A stretch of 55,973 nucleotides of DNA from Pseudomonas sp. TH10 (GCF_016651255.1 NZ_JAEKEG010000091.1:1-55973); one strand, 5' to 3'; positions 1 to 8,992 are shown, counted from the first letter of the stretch. A program made the numbers and translations. Notes: generated by a model not told the origin, from the sequence alone.

Positions 1-1032
1 CCGCCCATTACAGTTCGACTCAAAGAGCTGCTGTACGAACAGCGCTGGATCTACCTGCCGCTGCTGGGTTTGCTCGTCTGGTCGTTGATCAGCCTGTCGT
101 GGACCAACGTCGAGGAACCCGCTCGCGAGGCCAAGCGCCTGTTGTACATAGTCGTGTTCCTGCTGTTTTTTCCGATATTGGCCAATGGTCGACCGGAGCG
201 CGTGATTCGCCTCATGCAGTGGGGCGGTTTTGGCCTGGCGCTGACAGCCCTGGCCGCCGTCATAAAATTCTACGGTGTTAATGGCAATGCCTGGGTTGCA
301 CGTCTTGAAGGCCTGGGGGAACTGTCTCACCCGATCCTTGGCGGCTACGTCATCGGGCTGGCGGCCGTGTGGCTCGTGCTTTGGGTGCCCAGCGAGCGCT
401 GGATGCAGGCCCTCTGGGCCGTGGCCTTGGGCTTGCTTGGCGCATTCGTGGTGATGAGCCAGAGCCGGGGTGCGGCCCTGGCGTTGTTCTTCACGTTGCT
501 CGCCATGCCCATCTGGTGCCGGGACCGGCGCAGCTGCGTCGTCGCCATCGGTGCCCTGGCGGTGGCGCTGCTGGCGTTCTGGTTGCTCGAACCACTGGTG
601 CTGGCCCGCGGTGCCTCCTATCGTCCGGAGATCCTGGTTGCCAGCCTCAACATGATCGCCGAGCATCCATGGCGCGGCCTCGGGCTGGGCGGCGACTACA
701 AGGTGTTCGCCGCAGACATGTATTTCGACCATGCCCATAATCTGTTCAGCCATGTGGCAATCGAGCTGGGTCTGCCAGGCCTGCTGCTGTGGTGTGCAGT
801 CTGGTTTGGCGTGCTGCTTGAGGCCTGGAAAGCCAGGACGTCGCTGTACGGCCAGGGCATTATCGGCATCTGGCTGTTTTCCACCCTGGCCATGCAATTT
901 GATGCGGCCAGCCTGACCGGCACGCCCAGGGCTGAGTGGTTCATCAGCTGGCTACCGATCGGGTTGGCCAGTGTTTTGGTATGGGCGCGGGCCAACCCCG
1001 GTGCCTGTGATAAAATTTCGCGTTCTTCCTAA
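1..1032 (+). CDS. waaL: O-antigen ligase family protein (5' end cut by window)
   Basis: The reading frame is open from base 1 to the TAA at 1030-1032, so the N-terminus lies outside the window. The visible 343 residues are strongly hydrophobic with several membrane helices. The C-terminal part carries the loop typical of Wzy_C/WaaL ligases (around AEHPWRGLGLG and FDHAHNLFSH), rich in Arg and His. Members of this inner-membrane family transfer undecaprenyl-linked O-antigen, or related polymers, onto lipid A-core. The next genes, msbA and hldE, also serve lipopolysaccharide, which supports the call. Wzy polymerases look similar, so ligase rather than polymerase rests mainly on the neighbourhood. 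Confidence 0.8.
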   Translation, partial: PPITVRLKELLYEQRWIYLPLLGLLVWSLISLSWTNVEEPAREAKRLLYIVVFLLFFPILANGRPERVIRLMQWGGFGLALTALAAVIKFYGVNGNAWVARLEGLGELSHPILGGYVIGLAAVWLVLWVPSERWMQALWAVALGLLGAFVVMSQSRGAALALFFTLLAMPIWCRDRRSCVVAIGALAVALLAFWLLEPLVLARGASYRPEILVASLNMIAEHPWRGLGLGGDYKVFAADMYFDHAHNLFSHVAIELGLPGLLLWCAVWFGVLLEAWKARTSLYGQGIIGIWLFSTLAMQFDAASLTGTPRAEWFISWLPIGLASVLVWARANPGACDKISRSS

Positions 1033-1047
1033 CAAGTGAGCTCTACG

Positions 1048-2853
1048 ATGAGTGACGCACCGCCCAAAGCGGGACAGGACTCCAGCCTGAAAATCTATCT
1101 TCGGCTGTTGGGGTATGTAAAACCCTATGTTGGCCTTTTCCTGCTGAGTATCGTGGGCTTCGTGATCTTTGCTTCCACCCAGCCGATGCTGGCGGGGATC
1201 CTCAAATATTTCGTCGACGGCCTGAGCAACCCTGAAGCGGTGCTCTTTCCCAATGTTCCCTATCTCAAGGACCTGCAGTTGCTGATGGCGGTGCCACTGC
1301 TGATCATCCTGATCGCGGCGTGGCAGGGCTTGGGCTCGTTCCTGGGTAACTACTACCTGGCGAAGGTTTCGCTGGGGCTGGTGCATGACCTGCGCGTCGA
1401 GCTGTTCAACAAGCTGCTGGTACTGCCCAACCGCTACTTCGATACCCATAACTCGGGGCATCTGATTTCGCGCATCACCTTCAACGTGACCATGGTCACC
1501 GGCGCCGCCACGGACGCGATCAAGGTCGTGATTCGTGAAGGCCTGACCGTGGTGTTCCTGTTTGCCTATCTGTTGTGGATGAACTGGCAGTTGACGATCG
1601 TGATGCTGGCGATTCTGCCGGTGATTGCCTTTATGGTGGGTACCGCGAGCAAGAAATTCCGCAAGCAGAGCAAGAAGATCCAGTTGGCCATGGGCGATGT
1701 CACTCACGTGGCGTCGGAAACCATCCAGGGCTATCGCGTGGTGCGCAGCTTCGGCGGCGAAGTCTACGAACAGAAACGCTTCCTCAAGGCCAGCCAGAGC
1801 AACACCGACAAACAGCTGCGCATGACCCGCACCGGCGCGATCTACACGCCAATGCTGCAACTGGTGATCTACAGCGCCATGGCGGTGCTGATGTTCCTCG
1901 TGCTGTACCTGCGTGGCGATTCCTCGGCGGGCGACATGGTCGCCTACATCACCTTGGCCGGCCTGCTGCCGAAGCCGATCCGCCAATTGTCCGAAGTCAG
2001 CTCGACCATCCAGAAAGGCGTGGCCGGTGCAGAAAGTATTTTCGAACAGCTGGACGTTGAGCCAGAAGTCGATACCGGTACCGTCGAGCGCGACTCGGTG
2101 ACCGGTCGTCTGGACGTGCGCAATCTGAGCTTCACCTACCCAGGCACCGAGCGTGAAGTGTTGAAAAACATCAGCTTCACCGCGGCACCCGGCCAGATGA
2201 TCGCGCTGGTGGGTCGCTCCGGCAGTGGCAAGTCGACCCTGGCCAGCCTGATCCCTCGTTTCTACCATCACGAGACCGGCGAGATCCTGCTCGATGATGT
2301 CGAAATCGAAGACTATCGCCTGCGTAACCTGCGTCGGCACGTGGCACAGGTCACCCAGCACGTCACGTTGTTCAGCGACACCGTGGCCAACAACATCGCT
2401 TATGGCGACCTGGCCGGCGCGCCGCGTGAAGACATCGAAAAAGCGGCGCGTGATGCGTACGCGATGGACTTCATCGAGCAATTGCCTGAGGGCCTCGATA
2501 CGCAAGTCGGCGAAAATGGCGTGCTGCTCTCTGGCGGCCAGCGTCAGCGGCTGGCGATTGCCCGGGCTTTGCTCAAGAACTCGCCTTTGCTGATTCTCGA
2601 CGAGGCTACCTCGGCACTCGACACCGAGTCCGAGCGGCACATTCAGGCGGCTCTGGATCAAGTCATGAAGGGGCGCACCACGCTGGTGATCGCGCATCGT
2701 CTGTCGACCATCGAGAAAGCCGATCTGATTCTGGTCATGGATCAGGGCCGCATCGTCGAGCGCGGTACGCACGACCAGTTGCTGGCGCAGAACGGTTACT
2801 ACGCACGCCTCAATGCCATGGGCCTGGATGCTCCGGCCGAAGACATCGCCTGA
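1048..2853 (+). CDS. msbA: Lipid A export ATP-binding/permease protein MsbA
   Basis: This is a 601-residue half-size ABC exporter that flips lipid A-core across the inner membrane. The N-terminal half holds about six membrane helices (residues 25-310) and the C-terminal half the ATPase. Walker A (GRSGSGKST) lies near residue 390, the signature LSGGQ near 494, and Walker B (LLILDEATSALD) near 515, followed by the switch His in IAHRLST. I chose ATG 1048, which has AAGTGAG seven bases upstream; an in-frame GTG at 1036 is possible. It starts 16 bases after the ligase stop, so the two are probably co-transcribed. The length is usual for the family and nothing is missing. Confidence 0.96.
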   Translation: MSDAPPKAGQDSSLKIYLRLLGYVKPYVGLFLLSIVGFVIFASTQPMLAGILKYFVDGLSNPEAVLFPNVPYLKDLQLLMAVPLLIILIAAWQGLGSFLGNYYLAKVSLGLVHDLRVELFNKLLVLPNRYFDTHNSGHLISRITFNVTMVTGAATDAIKVVIREGLTVVFLFAYLLWMNWQLTIVMLAILPVIAFMVGTASKKFRKQSKKIQLAMGDVTHVASETIQGYRVVRSFGGEVYEQKRFLKASQSNTDKQLRMTRTGAIYTPMLQLVIYSAMAVLMFLVLYLRGDSSAGDMVAYITLAGLLPKPIRQLSEVSSTIQKGVAGAESIFEQLDVEPEVDTGTVERDSVTGRLDVRNLSFTYPGTEREVLKNISFTAAPGQMIALVGRSGSGKSTLASLIPRFYHHETGEILLDDVEIEDYRLRNLRRHVAQVTQHVTLFSDTVANNIAYGDLAGAPREDIEKAARDAYAMDFIEQLPEGLDTQVGENGVLLSGGQRQRLAIARALLKNSPLLILDEATSALDTESERHIQAALDQVMKGRTTLVIAHRLSTIEKADLILVMDQGRIVERGTHDQLLAQNGYYARLNAMGLDAPAEDIA

Positions 2854-2965
2854 TCCAGACCCGGGGGCGAAGAACGATGTTTCATCCTGTTGCAGCCTGC
2901 GCACAAGCCTGCGCCAACCCTGTGTTAATATCGCGCCCCTGTTCATTTTGTATGTGGGTTGCTCC

Positions 2966-4387
2966 ATGAAGTTGTCCATGCCGCGATTCGATCAAGCCCC
3001 TGTCTTGGTGGTCGGCGATGTCATGCTCGACCGTTACTGGCATGGTGGTACCTCACGGATTTCCCCTGAGGCGCCGGTTCCGGTCGTAAAAGTCGAGCAA
3101 ATCGAAGACCGTCCGGGCGGTGCTGCCAACGTTGCCTTGAACATTGCTGCGCTGGGTGCGCCGGCATCTCTGGTCGGTGTGACCGGCGATGACGAAGCCG
3201 CCGACAGCCTGAGCAACAGTCTCAAGGGCGCGGGCGTGCGAGCTCTGTTCCAGCGCATCGCGCATCAGCCGACCATCGTCAAACTGCGGGTCATGAGCCG
3301 ACACCAGCAATTGCTGCGAATCGACTTTGAAGAACCGTTCGCCACCGATGCCCTGGCCCTGGCCTCGCAGGTTGATGACCTGCTCGAAGGCATCAAGGTG
3401 CTGGTGTTGTCGGATTACGGCAAAGGTGCACTGAAGAACCATCAAACCCTGATTCAGGCGGCTCGCGCCAAAGGCATTCCGGTGCTGGCCGATCCCAAGG
3501 GCAAGGACTTCTCCATCTATCGTGGTGCAAGCCTGATCACGCCGAACCTCAGCGAGTTCGAAACCATCGTCGGCAAATGCAGCGATGAGCACGAACTGGT
3601 GACCAAGGGCGCGACCCTGATGCAGGAGCTCGACCTCGGCGCCTTGCTGGTGACTCGCGGTGAGCACGGCATGACCTTGTTGCGCCCCGGTCATCCCGCG
3701 CTGCACCTTCCCGCACGGGCGCGTGAAGTGTTCGACGTCACGGGGGCCGGTGATACGGTGATTTCGACCCTGGCAGCAGCGATCGCAGCCGGTGAAGAAT
3801 TGCCCCATGCAGTGGCCCTGGCCAACCTGGCCGCGGGTATCGTGGTCGGCAAGCTGGGTACTGCTGCCATCAGTGCACCGGAACTGCGGCGCGCCATTCA
3901 GCGCGAAGAAGGCTCCGAGCGCGGTGTGCTGGGGCTCGAGCAACTGCTGCTGGCGGTTGACGATGCCCGTGCGCATAAAGAGAAGATCGTGTTCACCAAC
4001 GGCTGCTTCGACATATTGCATGCCGGTCACGTGACTTACCTGGAGCAGGCGCGGGCCCAAGGCGATCGTCTGATCGTTGCGGTCAACGACGATGCGTCAG
4101 TGAGCCGACTGAAAGGTCCTGGGCGTCCGATCAACAGTGTTGACCGGCGCATGGCCGTCCTGGCCGGCCTGGGCGCTGTGGACTGGGTTATCAGTTTCTC
4201 GGAGGGGACCCCGGAAAACCTGCTGCGCGAAGTCAAGCCCGACGTTCTGGTCAAGGGTGGCGATTACGGCATTGAGCAGGTGGTGGGTGCGGACATCGTG
4301 GCAGCCTACGGCGGCACGGTGAAAGTGCTGGGGCTGGTGGAAAACAGCTCGACCACGGCGATTGTCGAGAAAATCCGCAAGTCGTAA
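2966..4387 (+). CDS. hldE: Bifunctional heptose kinase / ADP-heptose synthase HldE
   Basis: The 473-residue enzyme makes ADP-heptose for the LPS inner core. The N-terminal PfkB/ribokinase-type domain (about 1-320) phosphorylates heptose-7-phosphate at C1; it shows the glycine-rich RPGGAANVALN and the anion-hole motif DVTGAGDT (about 256-263). The C-terminal nucleotidyltransferase (about 340-473) shows FTNGCFDILHAGH with the HxGH signature at 352-355 and a KGGDY motif. ATG 2966 is preferred over upstream in-frame starts because it lies just before the conserved PVLVVGDVMLDRY. It is separated from msbA by 112 bases and followed by a hairpin with a T-run. Confidence 0.96.
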   Translation: MKLSMPRFDQAPVLVVGDVMLDRYWHGGTSRISPEAPVPVVKVEQIEDRPGGAANVALNIAALGAPASLVGVTGDDEAADSLSNSLKGAGVRALFQRIAHQPTIVKLRVMSRHQQLLRIDFEEPFATDALALASQVDDLLEGIKVLVLSDYGKGALKNHQTLIQAARAKGIPVLADPKGKDFSIYRGASLITPNLSEFETIVGKCSDEHELVTKGATLMQELDLGALLVTRGEHGMTLLRPGHPALHLPARAREVFDVTGAGDTVISTLAAAIAAGEELPHAVALANLAAGIVVGKLGTAAISAPELRRAIQREEGSERGVLGLEQLLLAVDDARAHKEKIVFTNGCFDILHAGHVTYLEQARAQGDRLIVAVNDDASVSRLKGPGRPINSVDRRMAVLAGLGAVDWVISFSEGTPENLLREVKPDVLVKGGDYGIEQVVGADIVAAYGGTVKVLGLVENSSTTAIVEKIRKS

Positions 4388-4433
4388 GAGCTGGCCTGCG
4401 ATCCTTGAAAATTTCTTTGATCGCACGTCAAAG

Positions 4434-4480
4434 GATCGCAGCCTGCGGCAGCTCCTGCCCTGTAGACGCTGCGATCTTTT
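4434..4480. terminator. Repeat-derived hairpin with T-run after hldE
   Basis: GATCGCAGC (4434-4442) pairs perfectly with GCTGCGATC (4468-4476) and TTTT follows at 4477-4480. The sequence belongs to a GATCGCAGCC-type repeat family that recurs at 31571-31700 and 38885-38950. It sits between the convergent ends of hldE and the minus-strand gene at 4484, so it could end either transcript. Confidence 0.6.
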
Positions 4481-4483
4481 GGT

Positions 4484-5452
4484 TCAGGAACTGACCTTCT
4501 TGCGTGGCACGATTCTCTTGAGCAATTGCTTGGCCTTGCCCCGCAACCTCGCTAAACCCGAGTCCTTCCCCGGTGGGCTCAGTCCCTGCTGCTTCACCCA
4601 ATCCTTCCACTTGATCCGCTCATCGCGCACCAGCCAGCCTTCCTGCAGGGCAAAACTCTCTGCCAGGTACAACCCGCGAGTGCTCGCCGGATACAGGTGG
4701 TCCTTCTTCAAGGTGTAGAGCTCAGCCATCGGCTGGCCGTCCTGCAAGGGCATCAGGTACAGATCGGGCCGTTTGCGATCGAGCCTGGCCACCAGTTGGT
4801 CGCCTTCCAGGCGTTCGTCGACATGGAACAGGCTGAGCGACTTGGCTTCCTTGGGGACGTCGAGGCGTAAGTCGTAGATCAGTTGCAACGAGGCTGTGGG
4901 CAGGTGCACGTAAGCGCGTGGACGTTCGATCAGTTGCATGTTCGCGCAGCGCACCGGTCGAGCCGATCCCGACAGGGGCGTCAATCGAAACGGCAAGGCT
5001 TCCCGATAATGCAGGGCGGACGAGTAGGGCGCAGGCAGCCAGGTGTCATTGAAGCGTCCGCCAAGCCAGCCTTCGGGCGTTTCCAGCAGGCATTCTTCGG
5101 CGATTTCCTGAATGGCCGTGTGCAGCGGCAGGTTGAGCTCGTGGGCCGGCACATAACCGGAGATCAGCTTGAGCACCACGTCGCCGCGATCCTGTCGGCG
5201 CTGGCGCACCAAGACCCAGTAATCGCGGTTCTGCCAGTGCAATGTAAGGCGCACCGAAACCCCGAGGTTGGCCAGCTCCACGGCGAAGCGCTCTGCATCG
5301 GCCACGGCCACGGGGCGGCGACGCTGCAGGGTTTGCGAGAAATTGAGCGGCATTCCGACGCTCTGGTAACTCAGGCCTTCGGGAGTCGCTTCGACGAATA
5401 ACGGCAGGGTCTTGAAGTTGCTGGGGTTCTTTCTTATGAGCGTACGCGGCAT
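4484..5452 (-). CDS. Conserved Pseudomonas protein with a degenerate Nudix-like box
   Basis: I do not recognise an assigned function for this 322-residue protein. By position it matches the uncharacterised PA4993 of PAO1. It has no signal peptide or membrane helix, and the C-terminus is very basic (ending KQLLKRIVPRKKVSS). Residues 99-122 resemble a Nudix box: Gly99, five residues, Glu105, then QEIAEECLL at 115-123 where REUxEExGU is expected. The loop is two residues too long, the box Arg is Gln and the Gly is Leu. That could mean a Nudix fold with changed or lost activity. It lies 32 bases after the aldo/keto reductase gene on the same strand, so co-transcription is likely. Confidence 0.75.
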   Translation of the reverse strand: MPRTLIRKNPSNFKTLPLFVEATPEGLSYQSVGMPLNFSQTLQRRRPVAVADAERFAVELANLGVSVRLTLHWQNRDYWVLVRQRRQDRGDVVLKLISGYVPAHELNLPLHTAIQEIAEECLLETPEGWLGGRFNDTWLPAPYSSALHYREALPFRLTPLSGSARPVRCANMQLIERPRAYVHLPTASLQLIYDLRLDVPKEAKSLSLFHVDERLEGDQLVARLDRKRPDLYLMPLQDGQPMAELYTLKKDHLYPASTRGLYLAESFALQEGWLVRDERIKWKDWVKQQGLSPPGKDSGLARLRGKAKQLLKRIVPRKKVSS

Positions 5453-5484
5453 GTCGGCTCCTGCTTAAGGCCGCGTCGGCGGCG

Positions 5485-6297
5485 TCAGTTTCTACGAAGG
5501 ACCTGGGCAACGGTCGCGACATTGTGGGCGAGGTGCAGCGGATTGATCGTGCCGACAATAGCACTGGCAACGCCCGGATGTTCAAACAACAACTCGAAGC
5601 TGGCGCGCACCGGATCTACGCCGGGGCTCAGGCAAACATGGCCGCTGGCCAAGGCTTTTTTCACCAGAATGGCTTTGCCGTGGGCAGCAGCATAGTCAAT
5701 GACAGCTTTCTCGTTTTGTTCGTTCAGATTGTAGGTGACCATCGCGCAGTCCCCTTGCTCCAAAGCTTTCAGGCCACCTTCGACGGTTTTGCCGGAGAAG
5801 CCGAAGCCGCGAATCTTGCCCTCGGCCTTGAGCGCCGCGAGTGTCGCGTAAACCTCTTCGTGCTCGAGAATCGCCACGTCGTTGCCGTCGGAATGCACCA
5901 GTACCAGATCGATAAAATCGGTTTCAAGACGTTGCAGGCTGCGCTCGACGGACATCCGCGTGTGAGTCGCACTGAAGTCGTGACTGGACTGGCCATTGGC
6001 AAACTCTTCGCCCACCTTGCTGACGATCACCCAGTCCTGGCGCTGGTCACGCAGCAACGGGCCGAGGCGTTCTTCGCTGTGGCCATAGGCCGGGGCGGTG
6101 TCGATCAGGTTGATCCCCATGTCCCGTGCGAGCTTGAGCAACATGCGCGCTTCATCATCGCCCGGGATCTGGAAACCGTTCGGGTACTTGACGCCCTGGT
6201 CGCGGCCCAGTTTCACGGTGCCCAGGCCAAGTGGCGAAACCATCAGGCCGGTGCTGCCCAGCGGGCGGTGCAGTTCGTGCAGGGTTGGTTGGCTCAT
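5485..6297 (-). CDS. Aldo/keto reductase
   Basis: This 270-residue cytosolic NADPH-dependent oxidoreductase has the AKR barrel pattern. The catalytic tetrad is visible as Asp66 and Tyr71 (IDTAPAYGHSEERLG), Lys94 (VIVSKVG) and His135 (LVLVHSDG). The C-terminal cofactor part reads VASAIVGTINPLHLAHN. Its ATG overlaps the TGA of the upstream FAD oxidoreductase (ATGA arrangement, 6294-6297), which indicates translational coupling. The substrate cannot be told from the sequence. Position matches PA4992. Confidence 0.93.
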   Translation of the reverse strand: MSQPTLHELHRPLGSTGLMVSPLGLGTVKLGRDQGVKYPNGFQIPGDDEARMLLKLARDMGINLIDTAPAYGHSEERLGPLLRDQRQDWVIVSKVGEEFANGQSSHDFSATHTRMSVERSLQRLETDFIDLVLVHSDGNDVAILEHEEVYATLAALKAEGKIRGFGFSGKTVEGGLKALEQGDCAMVTYNLNEQNEKAVIDYAAAHGKAILVKKALASGHVCLSPGVDPVRASFELLFEHPGVASAIVGTINPLHLAHNVATVAQVLRRN

Positions 6298-7469
6298 GGC
6301 AACAGTTGCTCCCAGGCTGGAACGCCCATCGGTGGTTTCGGCAGCGCCGGCAACGGTTCAGTGGCTTGCGGCTGGATGCCGTCACGCTCAAGAGAAGCGA
6401 TCACCCGGTCAGCGAAGTCCGGCGCGAGCGCCAGTTTGGTTGGCCAGCCGACCAGCAAGCGACCCTGTTCGGCGAGAAAGGCGTTGTCGGGGCGTGTCAG
6501 CCCGGTTTGCAGTGGCTCGGCACGATCCACTCGCAAAGTGGCCCATCGGGCGCTACTGAGGTCGATCCAGGGCAGGAGCTGGCCGAGTTCTTTCTGCGCG
6601 GTGGCAATCTGCTCGACCGGCTCGCGGGCGACGCCTTCGGCTTCGGCAATATCGCCACCCAGGTACCAGACCCACTGGCCATCGGCCGCCGGGTGCGTGG
6701 TGACGGTGATGCGCGGCTTGGTCCCGCCACCCAGGCAGTGGGCGTACAACGGCTTCAGGCCGGGGCCCTTGGCGATGATCATGTGCAGCGGTCGACGTTG
6801 CATGGCCGGCTGGCTCAACCCCAGTGCTTCGAGCAGCTCTGCGGTACCCGCCCCGGCGCTGAGAACGATGCGCTGCGCCCGGATATCGCGCCCGTCGACT
6901 CTAAGGCCGACCAGCAGGCCAGCTTCCAGAAACGGTTCGATCTCATGCCCGGCCAGCAGGCCGTCGCCCGCGAGGTCGGCCAGGCGCTGGATCAGGCTCG
7001 GTACATCGATCACCAGCTCGGCCAGGCGATAGACCTTGCCCTTGAAACGCTTGTCTTGCAGAGCCGGCGGTAACTGCTCGCCCTTGACCTGATCGACACG
7101 GCCGCGTACGGCTTTGCTGGCGAAGAAGCTGGTGAGGTTGCCAGCGATGGTGCCGGGGGACCAGAGATAGTGGGCTTCGGACAGCAGGCGTACGCCGCTC
7201 AGGTCCAATTCGCCGTTGCCGGCCAATGCTTCACGCCAGCGTCGCGGCATGTCGGCGATGGCTTCCGAGGCGCCGGTCAGCGCACCGTGCAGCGCGTACT
7301 TGGCGCCACCGTGGATGATGCCCTGGGACTTCACACTCTGCCCGCCGCCGAGGCTGGCGCTTTCCACCAGCACGGTCGAAAAACCCTGACGGCGCAGACG
7401 CGCGTTCAGCCAGAGGCCGGCGACACCAGCGCCGACAATCAGAACGTCGGTGGAAATAACGGATGGCAT
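6294..7469 (-). CDS. FAD-dependent oxidoreductase (DAO family)
   Basis: The 391-residue protein begins with a Rossmann dinucleotide fold, VLIVGAGVAGLWLNARL, with GxGxxG at residues 13-18, and continues with a VESASLGGGQSVKSQGIIHGG flavin-contact segment like that of glycerol-3-phosphate and amino-acid oxidases. A second glycine-rich stretch, RIVLSAGAGTAELLEALG, follows. The natural substrate is unknown. It is the first gene of a tight three-gene minus-strand run with the aldo/keto reductase and the Nudix-like protein, so the three may act in one redox or detoxification task; that is inference. Confidence 0.88.
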   Translation of the reverse strand: MPSVISTDVLIVGAGVAGLWLNARLRRQGFSTVLVESASLGGGQSVKSQGIIHGGAKYALHGALTGASEAIADMPRRWREALAGNGELDLSGVRLLSEAHYLWSPGTIAGNLTSFFASKAVRGRVDQVKGEQLPPALQDKRFKGKVYRLAELVIDVPSLIQRLADLAGDGLLAGHEIEPFLEAGLLVGLRVDGRDIRAQRIVLSAGAGTAELLEALGLSQPAMQRRPLHMIIAKGPGLKPLYAHCLGGGTKPRITVTTHPAADGQWVWYLGGDIAEAEGVAREPVEQIATAQKELGQLLPWIDLSSARWATLRVDRAEPLQTGLTRPDNAFLAEQGRLLVGWPTKLALAPDFADRVIASLERDGIQPQATEPLPALPKPPMGVPAWEQLLP

Positions 7470-7540
7470 GCAACGACCTCAGTGTTCAAGACGAGGGCGC
7501 AGTATACAGACTCAAACATTGCAGCGGCCGACAGACCCGT

Positions 7541-7626
7541 GTGGAGTGAACCTGCTCGCGATAGCGGTTTACCTGGCAACCGATGCTTCGATTGGCGCAC
7601 CGCTATCGCGAGCAGGCTCACTCCCA
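7541..7626. repeat. REPIN (inverted pair of REP sequences)
   Basis: GTGGAGTGAACCTGCTCGCG (from 7541) and its near-reverse complement ending at 7626 face each other, separated by about 30 bases. The element lies in the 178-base gap between the FAD oxidoreductase start and the SMR gene end. REP pairs of this kind are non-autonomous and spread by RAYT transposases encoded elsewhere. Confidence 0.85.
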
Positions 7627-7647
7627 GACTAGACAGCATTGCGGGCG

Positions 7648-7980
7648 TTAGTGGCCTGCAGTTTTGGAGAACAACTGGATAACCACCACCCCCAGCACAA
7701 TCAGCGCCATCCCCAGCATCGCCGGCACATCGAGTTTCTGCCCATAAATGAACAGCGCGGCCACGCTGACCATCACGATACCCATGCCGGCCCACACCGC
7801 ATAGGCGACACCGACTGGCACCGAGCGCACCACCAACGTCAGCATCCAGAATGCAATTGCGTAGCCGACGATAACCAGAATCAGCGGCAGGGGAGTGCTG
7901 AAGCCCTTGACCGCTTTCATCGACACGGTGGCTATCACTTCGGCACAGATGGCAATGGCCAGATAGACGTAGGCGTTCAT
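7648..7980 (-). CDS. Small multidrug resistance (SMR) efflux protein
   Basis: This 110-residue protein has four membrane helices and belongs to the EmrE/QacE subfamily, proton-coupled exporters of quaternary ammonium and other cationic drugs. With the start at ATG 7980 (GAGGA six bases upstream) the membrane-embedded Glu falls at position 14 (IAICAEVIATVSMK), exactly as in EmrE, which supports this start over TTG 7986. AYAVWAGMGIV carries the conserved Trp-Gly pair. It is transcribed away from a LysR regulator, its probable controller. Position matches PA4990. Confidence 0.94.
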   Translation of the reverse strand: MNAYVYLAIAICAEVIATVSMKAVKGFSTPLPLILVIVGYAIAFWMLTLVVRSVPVGVAYAVWAGMGIVMVSVAALFIYGQKLDVPAMLGMALIVLGVVVIQLFSKTAGH

Positions 7981-8053
7981 GTTCAATCCTCAATGTGAAA
8001 CGTTACTTTCCAGGGCGGCATTTTAGTGATTCCTCAGATGCGGTAAAGTCATT

Positions 8054-8076
8054 ACCTATCTGTATTGGAGATAGGT
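8054..8076. promoter_or_regulatory. Perfect inverted repeat, candidate LysR operator
   Basis: ACCTATCT (8054-8061) and AGATAGGT (8069-8076) form an exact 8-bp inverted repeat with a 7-base spacer. The inner part reads ATCT-N7-AGAT, which fits the T-N11-A box bound by LysR-type regulators. It ends 8 bases before the LysR ATG and lies about 75 bases from the divergent SMR start, as expected for autoregulation plus control of the divergent gene. Confidence 0.6.
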
Positions 8077-8084
8077 CGACGGGC

Positions 8085-8981
8085 ATGCAATGGAATCTCG
8101 ATCAGCTACGCATATTCGTCAACGTCGCCGAGCAACGCTCGTTTTCTGCCGTGGCGCGCCAGCAACGCAAGGCGCAGTCGGCGATCAGCAGTGCCATCGC
8201 CATGCTCGAAGATGATCTGGGCGTCAGCCTGTTTGAGCGTAGCAGCGGCCGCCAGCCTAGCCTCACTGAAGCCGGCGAGGCGCTGCTGGAAGAAGCGCGC
8301 GAAGTGCTGCGCCAATGCGAGCGCCTCAACGGCCGGGCGATGGCCATGATGCGTGGGCAGGAAGCGCAACTGCGAGTGGCGCAGGATGAAGCGATGCCCT
8401 ATCAGGCGCTGGTGGAAAGTTTTGGTGAGCTGGGCGAGCAGTTTCCCAGCCTCGAAGTGCAACTGACCAGCGCCGCGCAAGGTGAAGTCGCGCGCAAACT
8501 GGTCGAGCGTCGTGCCGATCTCGGACTGCTGTTTTATCACGACGAAATCCCCGAAGCGCTGGAGCGTCGGGTGCTCGGCAGCGTGGAAATGGTTACAGTG
8601 TGTGGCACCGGCCACCCATTGGCAGGCAAAAACGAAGTTGATTGCCAGCAGTTGGCGCAGCATCGCCAGTTACTCATGTCCACTCAATCCAGTGTCTACC
8701 CCGGTAGCGAACCCGCCAGTCCGCAGGTCTGGCGGGCCGACAGTTTCTACGTAATGGCCGAATGGCTGGTACGTGGTCTCGGCTGGGCCTGGTTGCCGCG
8801 GCACGTGGTGCAGTACCCGGCTTATCAGGGGCAGATGGTAGAGCTGGTCAGCGAATGGACGCCTCCGGCCCTCGTCGTGGAGCTGGTGTGGCGTCGCGAC
8901 GAACCACTGGGCCCGGCCGCTCGCTGGCTGGCGGAACGTTTTGCCGTGCACTTGCGGGCGATCGGCGACAAAAGCCGATAA
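8085..8981 (+). CDS. LysR-family transcriptional regulator
   Basis: The 298-residue protein has the winged helix-turn-helix of LysR regulators at residues 1-60 (LRIFVNVAEQRSFSAVARQQ, then QSAISSAIAMLEDDLGVSLF) followed by a periplasmic-binding-protein-like effector domain. ATG 8085 places MQWNLDQLRIF at the N-terminus as in the family; upstream in-frame starts would add unrelated residues. It is divergent from the SMR efflux gene with an inverted repeat between them, so it probably controls that gene and itself. The effector is unknown. Position matches PA4989. Confidence 0.93.
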   Translation: MQWNLDQLRIFVNVAEQRSFSAVARQQRKAQSAISSAIAMLEDDLGVSLFERSSGRQPSLTEAGEALLEEAREVLRQCERLNGRAMAMMRGQEAQLRVAQDEAMPYQALVESFGELGEQFPSLEVQLTSAAQGEVARKLVERRADLGLLFYHDEIPEALERRVLGSVEMVTVCGTGHPLAGKNEVDCQQLAQHRQLLMSTQSSVYPGSEPASPQVWRADSFYVMAEWLVRGLGWAWLPRHVVQYPAYQGQMVELVSEWTPPALVVELVWRRDEPLGPAARWLAERFAVHLRAIGDKSR

Positions 8982-8992
8982 ACTCCGCCGCC

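Noticed and set aside
1036..1047. GTG 1036 as the msbA start
   Set aside because: ATG 1048 has a better-spaced ribosome site and gives a normal N-terminus; the GTG lies within that site.
952..2979. 675-codon open frame on the minus strand over msbA
   Set aside because: It mirrors the codon pattern of a clear msbA; the translation is Gln/His/Arg-rich with no known motif. Similar long antisense frames over thiC, parE, parC and motAB are shadows of GC-rich coding DNA.
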